From positions 26,044-90,043 of the forward strand of contig NZ_LQIX01000015.1 of assembly GCF_001500045.1 (NCBI RefSeq): a stretch of 64,000 bases of DNA, written 5' to 3'. Source of the stretch: Mycobacterium sp. GA-1199. Its GTDB lineage: Bacteria > Actinomycetota > Actinomycetes > Mycobacteriales > Mycobacteriaceae. Below the pieces are notes generated by a model. It made no database searches. It was not told where the DNA came from and saw nothing but the letters and a program-made list of their open reading frames with translations. A program made the position numbers and the translations under genes. This document shows, piece after piece, positions 1-10,084 of this stretch. Position 1 is the stretch's first letter. Every line of letters starts with the position of its first letter.

Positions 1-2
1 GC

Positions 3-1346
3 CTCAATTTCGACAACTATCTGCTCGCCGACCATCTGGGCACGGTGGCGCTGGCCGTGATCCTCGTCGAAGGCGGTCTGACGACCCGGTTCTCCGACAT
101 CCGCCGCGTGCTCGCGCCCGCGGGCGTGCTCGCGACCCTCGGGGTCGCGGTCAGCATGCTCATCACCGCCGCCGGGGCGCACCTGCTGCTGGGCATCAAC
201 TGGCAGTTGTCGCTGCTGCTCGGCGCGGTCGTCTCGGTCACCGACGCCGCGGCGGTGTTCTCGGTGCTGCGCGTGGTGCCTCTGCCCCGCCGGGTGGCCG
301 GCTTGCTGGAGGCCGAGTCCGGATTCAACGACGCGCCGGCCGTCATCCTCGTGCTGATGTTCAGCGTGGCCCCGCTCGAACTGTCGCCCGTGCACGCGCT
401 CACCGAACTGGTCTACGAGCTGGTGGTCGGTGCGGTGATCGGCGTCGGCGTCGGCTACCTGGGCTCGATGGCGCTGCGCCGCATCGCACTTCCGGCGTCG
501 GGCCTCTACCCGCTGGCCACCTTCGGGCTCGGCATGGTCGCGTTCGCGGCAGGCGGCACCGCACACGGCAGCGGGTTCCTCGCCGCCTATGTGGCCGCGG
601 TCGTGCTCGCCAACACCGGCCTGCCTCACCGTTCGGCCACACGTTCATTCGCCGAGGGTCTCGGCTGGCTCGCGCAGATCGGTCTGTTCGTCCTGCTCGG
701 CTTGCTCGTCGACCCCAGTGACCTGGCCGTTGAGGTGGTGCCCGGCATCGTGACGGGTCTGGTGTTGCTGCTCGTCGCCAGGCCGCTATCCGTGTTCCTG
801 TCCTTGGTGTGGTTCCGAATCCCTTGGCGCGAACAGGTTTTCGTCTCCTGGGCGGGGCTACGCGGTGCCGTGCCGATCGTGCTTGCGACCTTCCCCATCG
901 TGGGCGGCGTGCCCGACAGCGTCCGCCTTCTCAACATCGTGTTCATCCTCGTGGTGGTGTTCACACTGGTGCAGGGTCCCAGCCTGCGCTTCGTCGCGCA
1001 TCGACTGGGATTGATATCGAAAGAGGCGACGCGGGAGATCCAGGTGGAGTCGGCTCCGCTCGATGTGCTGGACGCAGAGCTTCTGACCATGACGGTGCAG
1101 GCGCCGTCGCGGCTGCACAACGTCACCGTGCTGGAACTGCGGCTACCCGATCCGTGCGTGATCACGCTGATCATCCGCGACGGGCGCACCTTCGTCCCGC
1201 AGCCCGACACCCGAATCGCGATCGGCGACGAGCTACTGATCGTCACCACCACCAAGACACGCGCATCGGCCGAACGCCGGCTGCGCGCGGTGAGCCGCCG
1301 CGGCAAGCTCGCCTACTGGTTCGACGAATTCGGCGAGACCGAATAG
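3..1346 (+). CDS. Cation/proton antiporter (CPA1/NhaP2 type) with TrkA-C domain, 5' truncated
   Basis: The frame is open from the first bases of the window, so the N-terminus lies outside. The visible part is a multi-helix Na_H_Exchanger domain: the first residues match the family's core helices, with LGTVALAVILVEGGL, and there are about nine further hydrophobic segments to about position 1010. A soluble C-terminal RCK_C (TrkA-C) domain of about 80 residues follows (LHNVTVLELRLPDP onwards) and is expected to bind a regulatory ligand. By family it should exchange K+ or Na+ for H+ across the membrane. It stands alone, 55 bases before an oxidoreductase gene. An internal GTG at 45 would be a false start, because homology begins before it. 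Confidence 0.85.
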   Translation, partial: LNFDNYLLADHLGTVALAVILVEGGLTTRFSDIRRVLAPAGVLATLGVAVSMLITAAGAHLLLGINWQLSLLLGAVVSVTDAAAVFSVLRVVPLPRRVAGLLEAESGFNDAPAVILVLMFSVAPLELSPVHALTELVYELVVGAVIGVGVGYLGSMALRRIALPASGLYPLATFGLGMVAFAAGGTAHGSGFLAAYVAAVVLANTGLPHRSATRSFAEGLGWLAQIGLFVLLGLLVDPSDLAVEVVPGIVTGLVLLLVARPLSVFLSLVWFRIPWREQVFVSWAGLRGAVPIVLATFPIVGGVPDSVRLLNIVFILVVVFTLVQGPSLRFVAHRLGLISKEATREIQVESAPLDVLDAELLTMTVQAPSRLHNVTVLELRLPDPCVITLIIRDGRTFVPQPDTRIAIGDELLIVTTTKTRASAERRLRAVSRRGKLAYWFDEFGETE

Positions 1347-1401
1347 ACAGCTGGAGTGGCTCACAGCCGGCTGTCAGGCGCTCGGGACTACCCTCGCCTC
1401 G

Positions 1402-2250
1402 GTGAGGTTCGCTTTCAAGACATCGCCGCAAAACACCACGTGGGCCGACATGCTCGCCGTGTGGAAGTTGGCCGACCAGATCGACGTGTTCGAGTCCGGC
1501 TGGACCTTCGACCACTTTTATCCGATCTTCTCCGACTCGACCGGCCCGTGCCTGGAGGGCTGGGTCACGCTCACCGCGCTCGCACAGGCGACCGAGCGGT
1601 TGCGCGTCGGTGTGCTCGTCACCGGCATTCACTACCGCCATCCCGCGGTGCTGGCCAATATGGCCTCCGCGTTGGACATCGTGTCCGACGGCAGGCTCGA
1701 ACTCGGCATCGGCGCGGGCTGGAACGAGGAGGAATCCGACGCGTACGGGATCGAGTTGGGTTCCATCCGTGAACGCTTCGACCGCTTCGAGGAAGCATGC
1801 GAGGTGCTCACCAACCTGCTCAGCCAGCAGACCACATCGTTCGACGGCAAGTTCTATCAACTCAAGGACGCCCGCAACGAGCCGAAGGGCCCTCAGCGTC
1901 CGCACCCCCCGATCTGCATCGGCGGGAACGGCGAGAAGCGCACACTGAGGATCACCGCTCGATACGCCCAGCACTGGAACTTCGTCGGCGGAACCCCGCA
2001 GGAGTTCGCCCGCAAGCGCGACGTGCTGGCCGGCCACTGCGCCGACATCGGGCGGGATCCATCGGACATCATGCTCTCCGCGCACGTCCGGCTGGACCCC
2101 GACCGCAACTACGAGAAGGCGCTGTCGGAAGCCGCGGCCCTGGGACAGGAGGGGCTGGATCTGGCGATCATCTATCTGCCGCCACCACACGATCCCGCGG
2201 TGCTCGAACCGTTGGCCGATGCGATCGCCGCATCGGGTCTACGGAATTAG
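1402..2250 (+). CDS. LLM-class F420-dependent oxidoreductase
   Basis: This 282-residue protein has the luciferase-like (bacterial luciferase/F420 reductase) TIM-barrel pattern. Examples are an early WTFDHFYPIF segment, a region like RLRVGVLVTGIHYRHPAVLANMASALD, and a LELGIGAGWNEEE segment typical of mycobacterial F420 enzymes. The GTG at 1402 is used because the family match begins at once (RFAFKTSP). It is expected to use cofactor F420 for a hydride transfer in the cytosol; the substrate cannot be read from sequence. It is monocistronic: the next gene is convergent. Family assignment is firm, and F420 rather than FMN use is an inference from the family's mycobacterial members. Confidence 0.85.
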   Translation: MRFAFKTSPQNTTWADMLAVWKLADQIDVFESGWTFDHFYPIFSDSTGPCLEGWVTLTALAQATERLRVGVLVTGIHYRHPAVLANMASALDIVSDGRLELGIGAGWNEEESDAYGIELGSIRERFDRFEEACEVLTNLLSQQTTSFDGKFYQLKDARNEPKGPQRPHPPICIGGNGEKRTLRITARYAQHWNFVGGTPQEFARKRDVLAGHCADIGRDPSDIMLSAHVRLDPDRNYEKALSEAAALGQEGLDLAIIYLPPPHDPAVLEPLADAIAASGLRN

Positions 2251-2340
2251 CCGCCGTTTCTGACGGTCACGGAAATATAACGATTTGGCAAACAGGCGGC
2301 CGACGGGATCAGCGCGAGGGTTTTCGCGCTTCCCAGTTCG

Positions 2341-2481
2341 CTAGACGCCGTACAGGCGGAGCTCGTCGGCGGTGATGAGGCGCTCGGCCTTGGCCGGAAA
2401 CTCGCGGCTCTTCAGCGGATGACGGAGGAGTGACCAGGCGATTCGGCTCACCCGAGACCGGGATAGCGGGTTGACATACAC
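2341..2481 (-). CDS. Small unannotated ORF, 46 residues
   Basis: The minus-strand frame runs from a GTG at 2481 to TAG at 2343-2341. An AGGAG ribosome-binding site sits 8 bases upstream of the GTG, and third codon positions are strongly G/C as in real genes here. The product is basic in its N-terminal half (SRSRVSRIAWSLLRHPLKSR) and ends in DELRLYGV. No signal peptide or membrane segment is obvious and I do not recognise a family. The codon bias plus the spaced Shine-Dalgarno motif make it more likely real than chance. An internal GTG at 2451 is a weaker alternative start. Confidence 0.5.
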   Translation of the reverse strand: MYVNPLSRSRVSRIAWSLLRHPLKSREFPAKAERLITADELRLYGV

Positions 2482-2662
2482 GGAACTGACTCCTGTGTCG
2501 AAACCGATAGCTGACCGGGGCCCAACCTTACCTCAGTGCCCCCATGAAGTCATTAGAACCCGTCCGTCGGCAAACTGTGGTAGGCGCGCCGGTAAATCGT
2601 CTGATGTTTTTAGAGTTGCTGGAGTGACAGAAGTGACTCGAACTCAAGGTCGCTGGCCACTC

Positions 2663-2682
2663 AAACCGCGATAGTGCGGTTT
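2663..2682. other. Perfect inverted repeat (hairpin) in the 250-base gene-free stretch
   Basis: The arms are AAACCGC and GCGGTTT with a 6-base loop. It lies 50 bases beyond the stop of the polysaccharide deacetylase gene, so it could be that gene's terminator, but there is no T-run on the minus strand after it. The rest of 2482-2731 holds only the leader of the small ORF. Confidence 0.25.
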
Positions 2683-2731
2683 CGTACGCGACGCGCGGCC
2701 CTACCGTATGAGACCGCACGCTCGCCGCCGG

Positions 2732-3571
2732 TCACGTCCGCAGAAACACGTCGTCCAACGTCACGGTGCGCAGCCCGCGCGCCCGGACGATGTCGACCAA
2801 CTGCCCGAAGACTTCGGTGACGGGCGGGTGGTTGAGGTGGCCGATCACGATCTTCTGGGCGGTGAAGTGCCTCTCGGCCATCGCGACGACCTCCGCCGGC
2901 GGAATCCACACGTGGTCCTCGAGCGTGCCCGACCACAACGTGCCTGCGGTGTAGCCGAGGTCGGCGGCGACCTTGTCGACATGCGGGCTGGTCGCGCCGT
3001 AGGGCGGCCGGAAGTACGGACGCGCGTCGACGCCGTACGTCTTCCACAGGAAATCGTGGTTGCGCCGGAACTGTTCGGCCACGTCAACCAGTGACAGCTT
3101 GGTGAGGTCGGGGTGCGACCACGTGTGGTTGGCCAATTGGATTCGACCGTCGTCGACCAGCGGCCGCAACAGGGCGGCGTGATCGGTCCACGACCGGTAG
3201 ATCCCGTTGACGAAGTAGGTCAGCCGGAGCCCGGTGGCCTTGGCGAATTGCGTATAGGCGCGCACCACGTCACTGCTCACCCCGTCGTCGACGGTCAGCG
3301 CCAGCAGATCTCCCTCGCCGGGCAGGCTGCTCAGCACGCCACCACCGGGTAGGGCGATCCGCGCCGACGCCGGTGGCGGCGGCAACAGGCCGGCCGAGGG
3401 TGCGGGCGGGACCTGCGAGGCGGCTACACCGGCGACTCGCGGCTGCTCCCCGGTCGCGCACCGGCTCAGCCCCACGGCGCCCACGGTGGCGACGGACAGC
3501 GCCGCGATGAAGTTGCGCCGGTTGAGTCTTCGCCCGGCGCCGACGGTTGGGTAGCGGCCGATCACCGCCAT
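2732..3571 (-). CDS. Secreted polysaccharide deacetylase (NodB domain, carbohydrate esterase 4)
   Basis: The 279-residue protein has a Tat-like signal (NRRNFIAAL at residues 18-26, then a hydrophobic run), so it probably acts outside the membrane. The NodB domain starts near residue 85. Motif 1 is TVDDG (D95/D96), motif 2 is HTWSH (metal ligands H149 and H153) and motif 3 is RPPYG (188-192). These are the residues needed for metal-dependent N-deacetylation. The usual F in motif 1 (TFDDG) is V here. The substrate could be peptidoglycan or another envelope glycan; sequence does not decide. An LSRC stretch resembles a poor lipobox. The gene is 57 bases downstream of gltD on the same strand but functionally unrelated. 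Confidence 0.85.
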   Translation of the reverse strand: MAVIGRYPTVGAGRRLNRRNFIAALSVATVGAVGLSRCATGEQPRVAGVAASQVPPAPSAGLLPPPPASARIALPGGGVLSSLPGEGDLLALTVDDGVSSDVVRAYTQFAKATGLRLTYFVNGIYRSWTDHAALLRPLVDDGRIQLANHTWSHPDLTKLSLVDVAEQFRRNHDFLWKTYGVDARPYFRPPYGATSPHVDKVAADLGYTAGTLWSGTLEDHVWIPPAEVVAMAERHFTAQKIVIGHLNHPPVTEVFGQLVDIVRARGLRTVTLDDVFLRT

Positions 3572-3628
3572 TACTGTCGCGCGCTCAGGCGCAAAAGCCG
3601 TACATTGCGCCGCGTGTCGCGGCGGAAC

Positions 3629-5087
<1,459 letters not shown>

Positions 5088-5095
<8 letters not shown>

Positions 5096-8000
5096 TGGCG
5101 GCCGCCATGATCGCCTCGTCGACGTTGGCGCCGGTCAGTTCGGCCTCCGCGATCGCCTCGAGCACCCGCTTGAAGTCGCGGGGCATCACCTTGGTGAAGT
5201 GCTTCACGTTGTTGTCCCAGTCGTTGAGGATGCGTGCTCCGACGGCGGAATCGGTGGCGTCGACGTGGGCTTGGATCATGCCCGCCAGCCACTCGAGGTC
5301 CTCCTCGTCGAGGTCCTCCAGTTCCACCATCTCGGCGTTGAGGTTGTCCGGCAGTGCGCCGTCGGGGTCGTAGACGTAGGCGATGCCGCCGGACATGCCC
5401 GCGGCGAAGTTGCGCCCCGTCGGACCGAGGATCGCGATCTTGCCGCCGGTCATGTACTCACAACCGTGGTCACCCACACCTTCGACCACCGCGTGCGCAC
5501 CGGAGTTGCGCACCGCGAACCGCTCGCCGACCTGGCCGCGGAGGAACGCCTGGCCGCTGGTCGCGCCGAACAGGATCACGTTGCCCGCGATGATGTTGTC
5601 CTCGGCGACGTAGTCCTCGGGCGCGCTGTCGGACGGGCGCACCACGATCCGTCCGCCCGAGAGGCCCTTGCCCACATAGTCGTTGGCATCGCCGTAGACC
5701 CGCAACGTGATGCCCTTCGGCACGAACGCTCCGAAACTGTTGCCCGCCGAACCGTCGAAGGTGATGTCGATGGTGCCGTCCGGAAGGCCCTGTCCGCCAT
5801 AGGCTTTGGTCACCTCGTGACCGAGCATCGTGCCGACGGTGCGGTTGACGTTGGCGATCGTCGTCGAGAAGCGCACCGGCGTCGCCGAATCCAGCGCCTC
5901 GCGACACATCACGATCAGCTGCTGGTCGAGCGCTTTGTCCAGGCCGTGGTCCTGACGCGAACTGCAGTACAGGTCCTGGTTCATAAAAGCCGACTCGGGC
6001 TCGTGCAGCACGGGCGCCAGATCCAGCTTGTAGGCCTTCCAGTGCTCGGCGGCCTTCGTGGTGTCCAGCGCGCCGACCTGCCCGACCATCTCGTTGACCG
6101 TGCGGAAGCCCAACTGGGCCATCATCTCCCGTACTTCTTCGGCAATGAACATGAAGAAGTTCTCGACGAATTCCGGTTTTCCGGTGAACCGCTCGCGCAG
6201 CACCGGGTTCTGGGTGGCGACGCCCACCGGGCAGGTGTCGAGGTGGCAGACGCGCATCATGATGCAGCCCGACACGACCAGCGGCGCGGTGGCGAAACCG
6301 AACTCCTCGGCACCCAGCAGCGCGGCGATCACAACGTCGCGTCCGGTCTTGAGCTGACCGTCGACCTGAACCACGATCCGATCGCGAAGACCGTTGAGCA
6401 GCAACGTCTGCTGAGTCTCGGCCAGGCCGAGCTCCCACGGCGCACCCGCGTGCTTCATCGAGGTCAGCGGCGTTGCACCCGTCCCACCGTCATGGCCGGA
6501 GATCAGCACCACGTCGGCATGTGCCTTGGACACGCCTGCCGCAACCGTCCCCACACCGTTCTCGGAGACCAGCTTGACGTGCACCCGGGCCTGCGGGTTG
6601 GCGTTCTTCAGATCGTGGATCAGCTGCGCCAGATCCTCGATCGAGTAGATGTCGTGGTGAGGCGGCGGAGAGATCAGACCCACGCCGGGTGTCGAGTGTC
6701 GCACCTCTGCGACCCACGGATACACCTTGCCGCCCGGAAGCTGGCCGCCCTCACCGGGTTTCGCGCCCTGGGCCATCTTGATCTGGATGTCGGTGCAGTT
6801 GCTCAGGTAGTGGCTCGTCACGCCGAACCGGCCCGACGCCACCTGCTTGATCGCGCTGCGCCGCCAGTCGCCGTTCTCGTCGCGGTCGAAGCGCTTGACG
6901 TCCTCGCCGCCCTCACCCGAGTTCGACCTTCCGCCAAGGCGATTCATCGCAATGGCCAACGTCTCGTGCGCCTCGGCGGAGATCGAGCCGTAGCTCATCG
7001 CGCCGGTCGAGAACCGCTTGACGATCTCGCTGGCCGCCTCCACCTCCTCGAGCGGCACCGGCGGCCGCACGCCGTCGCGGAACTTGAGCAGCCCGCGCAG
7101 CGAGGCCATTCGCTCGCTCTGATCGTCGACGAGTTTGGTGTATTCCTTGAAGATCTCGTACTGCCCGGTGCGGGTGGAGTGCTGGAGTTTGAACACCGTG
7201 TCCGGGTTGAACAAGTGGTACTCACCCTCGCGGCGCCACTGGTATTCGCCGCCGACCTCGAGTTCGCGGTGCGCCCACTCGTCGGGCCGGTCGAGATAGG
7301 CCAACGAGTGCCGGGCCGCGACGTCGTCGGCGATGTCGTTGAGGTCGATTCCGCCGACGGGGCAGGTCAACCCGGTGAAGTACTCGTCGAGCACCTGCTG
7401 GTTGATGCCGATGGCCTGGAACAGCTGGGCGCCGGTGTAGGACGCCAGCGTGGAGATGCCCATCTTCGACATAACCTTCAGCACGCCCTTGCCGGCGGCC
7501 TTGACGTAGTTGGCCTTGGCCTGGTCGCTGGAGATGCCGGTGATCACACCGCGGTCGACCATGTCCTCGATCGACTCGAACGCCATGTACGGGTTGATCG
7601 CCGCCGCGCCGAATCCGCACAGCGTGGCCATGTGGTGCACCTCGCGGGCGTCGCCGGCCTCGACCACCAGGCCCACCTTGGTGCGCGTCCGCTCGCGAAC
7701 CAGGTGGTGATGCACGGCCGACACGGACAGCAGTGACGGGATCGGGGCCATCTGCTCGTTGGACTCGCGGTCGGAGAGCACGATGATGCGGGCGCCGTCG
7801 CGGATGGCCGCCGACGCCTTGGCACGCACGTTGTCCAGGGCTTCCTTGAGGCCCTGGCCGCCACGGTTCACCGGGTACAGACAGCGGATCACCGCGGCGC
7901 GCATGCCGTGCTTGTGGCCGCGGATCTCGTGGTCGGGGTCGACGCAGATCAGCTTGGACAGTTCCGCGTTGCGCAGGATGGGCTGCGGCAGCACGATCTG

Positions 8001-9677
8001 CCGGCACGAATCGGGACCTGGATTGAGCAGGTCGCCCTCGGGCCCGACGGCCCCCTGCAGGCTGGTCACCACCTCTTCGCGGATCGCGTCCAACGGCGGG
8101 TTGGTGACCTGCGCGAACAGCTGCTGGAAGTAGTCGTAGAGCATCCGCGGGCGGTTCGACAGCACGGCGATCGGGGTGTCGGTCCCCATGGAGCCGAGCG
8201 CCTCGGCGCCGGTCCGGGCCATCGGCGCGATCAGCAGGTTGAGTTCCTCGTAGGTGAACCCGAAGATCTGCTGGCGCAACACCACCCGGTGGTGCGGCAT
8301 CCGGACGTAGTCGCCGGGCGGAAGCTCGTCGAGGTCGAACAACCCGGCGTCGAGCCACTCCTGGTACGGGTGCTCGGCGGCCAGTTCGGCCTTGATCTCC
8401 TCATCGTCGACGATGCGCCCCTGCGCGGTGTCGACCAGGAACATCCGGCCGGGTTGCAGGCGCATCTTCCGGACCACCGTCGAGGGGTCGAGGTCGAGCA
8501 CGCCGGCCTCCGAGGCCATCACGACCAGGCCGTCCTTGGTGACCCAAATACGCGACGGGCGCAGACCGTTGCGGTCGAGGACCGCGCCGACGATGGTGCC
8601 GTCGGTGAAGCACACCGACGCCGGGCCGTCCCACGGCTCCATGAGCGAGTCGTGGAACTCATAGAAGGCCCGACGGGCGGGGTCCATACTCTCGTGTCGC
8701 TCCCAGGCCTCCGGGATCATCATCAGCACCGCGTGCGGCAGGCTCCGCCCGCCAAGGTGCAGGAGTTCGAGCACCTCGTCGAACCTGGCGGTATCCGAGG
8801 CGCCCGGCGTACAGACCGGGGTGATCTTGTCGAGGTCCTGATTGGGGCCGAAGACGTCGGTCTTGATGAGCGCCTCTCGCGCGCGCATCCAGTTCTCGTT
8901 GCCGGTGACGGTGTTGATCTCGCCGTTGTGGGCGATGCGCCGGAACGGATGGGCCAGCGGCCACGACGGGAACGTGTTGGTCGAGAAGCGCGAGTGAACG
9001 ATGCCCAGCGCACTGGTGAGCCGGTCGTCCTGCAGATCGAGGTAGAACGCCTTGAGCTGCGGGGTGGTCAGCATGCCCTTGTAGACGAACGTCTGCCCGG
9101 AAAGACTTGGGAAGTAGACGGTTTCACGCCCCGGCCCGTCCTGTCCCGGCCCCTTGGTGCCCAGCTCGTGTTCGGCGCGCTTGCGCACCACGTACGCGCG
9201 ACGCTCCAGCTCCATGCCCGAAGCGCCGCCGATGAACACCTGCCGGAATGTCGGCATCGCGTCGCGGGCCAGGGCGCCCAGCGCCGAATCGTCGATCGGC
9301 ACCTCGCGCCAACCCAGGACCTCGAGCCCTTCGGCCTCGGCGATCTTCTCGACGGCCTCGCACGCGGTCGCCGCATCCTTCGACGACTGCGGCAGGAACG
9401 CGATACCGGTGGCGTAGCTCCCCGGCTCCGGCAGGTCGAAGTCGAGCACCTCGCGCAGGAACGCGTCGGGAACCTGCAACAGGATGCCTGCACCATCGCC
9501 GGTGTTCGGCTCGGCGCCCTGCGCACCGCGGTGCTCCAGGTTCACCAGAGCGGTGATCGCCTTGTCAACGATGTCGCGACTGCGGCGGCCGTGCATATCG
9601 GCCACCATGGCGACGCCGCACGCGTCGTGCTCGAACCCGGGGTTGTACAGCCCTTGCGTCCTGGGCGCCATTCCCAC
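5088..9677 (-). CDS. gltB: Glutamate synthase (NADPH) large subunit
   Basis: The 1529-residue GltB begins with a short propeptide before Cys20 (DACGVAMV), the N-terminal nucleophile of the class II glutamine amidotransferase domain. The central and FMN-binding synthase domains follow, with the [3Fe-4S] ligands in [15 protein letters not shown] near residue 1145, then the C-terminal GXGXG beta-helix. It hydrolyses glutamine and channels ammonia to 2-oxoglutarate. A purine-rich AGGAAAAGGG precedes the ATG. It is first of a two-gene operon with gltD. It matches Rv3859c. No broken motif was seen. Confidence 0.97.
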
Positions 9678-9736
9678 CTACCCTTTTCCTGCACGTCTTA
9701 CGAAGCTTCTGCCTGACAGCCGTAGACAGCGGCGGT

Positions 9737-9751
9737 TAGCCGGTCCGGCTA
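9737..9751. promoter_or_regulatory. Perfect palindrome upstream of gltB
   Basis: TAGCCGG-T-CCGGCTA is a perfect 7-1-7 inverted repeat, 60 bases upstream of the gltB start. It could be an operator or a small RNA hairpin in the gltB leader. I do not recognise the motif as that of a known nitrogen regulator. Confidence 0.3.
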
Positions 9752-9943
9752 TGGAGTGCCTTCGTGCAGCATCGAACGCCGGCTTGTTTCCACTTGCCCC
9801 GAGTGGAGAAAACGATATGACAAACACCGGGTGACATGCCAACTTAGTAGAACCTAACTAGCTCGGCGGGGTGGGCGGCCGACCCGCTCGCCGCCAGCGG
9901 TGTCTCACGCTCAATTCCGTTGTGGCCCTGGTATTTTCAAGGC

Positions 9944-10035
9944 ATTCAGCGATCCCCCAGCGGAGTGCGGTACACATCACACTTCCCTTCCGACGCCGCC
10001 TGGCGTTTGCTGAGATGCGCCGTTTCGGCGCTTTT
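9944..10035 (+). ncRNA. Candidate small RNA ending in an intrinsic terminator
   Basis: In the 407-base gene-free region between gltB and the copper ATPase gene (both on the minus strand), the plus strand carries a compact hairpin, GCGCCG-TTT-CGGCGC at 10017-10031, followed by TTTT. A possible -10 (TATTTT, 9932-9937) lies about 85 bases before it, giving a putative transcript of about 90 nt with a CCCCC run near its 5' end. The -35 is not convincing. No plus-strand protein gene precedes the terminator, which is why a small RNA is suggested. The rest of 9678-10084 shows only the gltB leader and its palindrome. Confidence 0.3.
10017..10035 (+). terminator. Hairpin plus T-run, plus strand
   Basis: A six-pair all-G/C stem with a three-base loop is followed directly by TTTT. 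This is unusually canonical for a mycobacterium, where intrinsic terminators often lack a T-run. It points away from gltB and towards the 3' end of the oppositely oriented copper ATPase gene. Confidence 0.45.
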
Positions 10036-10084
10036 ACCAGCTTAGGCCGCTGCGTCGAGGTTTGCGAAAAGCCTAGCCAGATTC

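Noticed and set aside
9837..9862. Possible iron box (IdeR) upstream of gltB
   Set aside because: Only a half-site-like AACCTAACTA is present and symmetry is poor.
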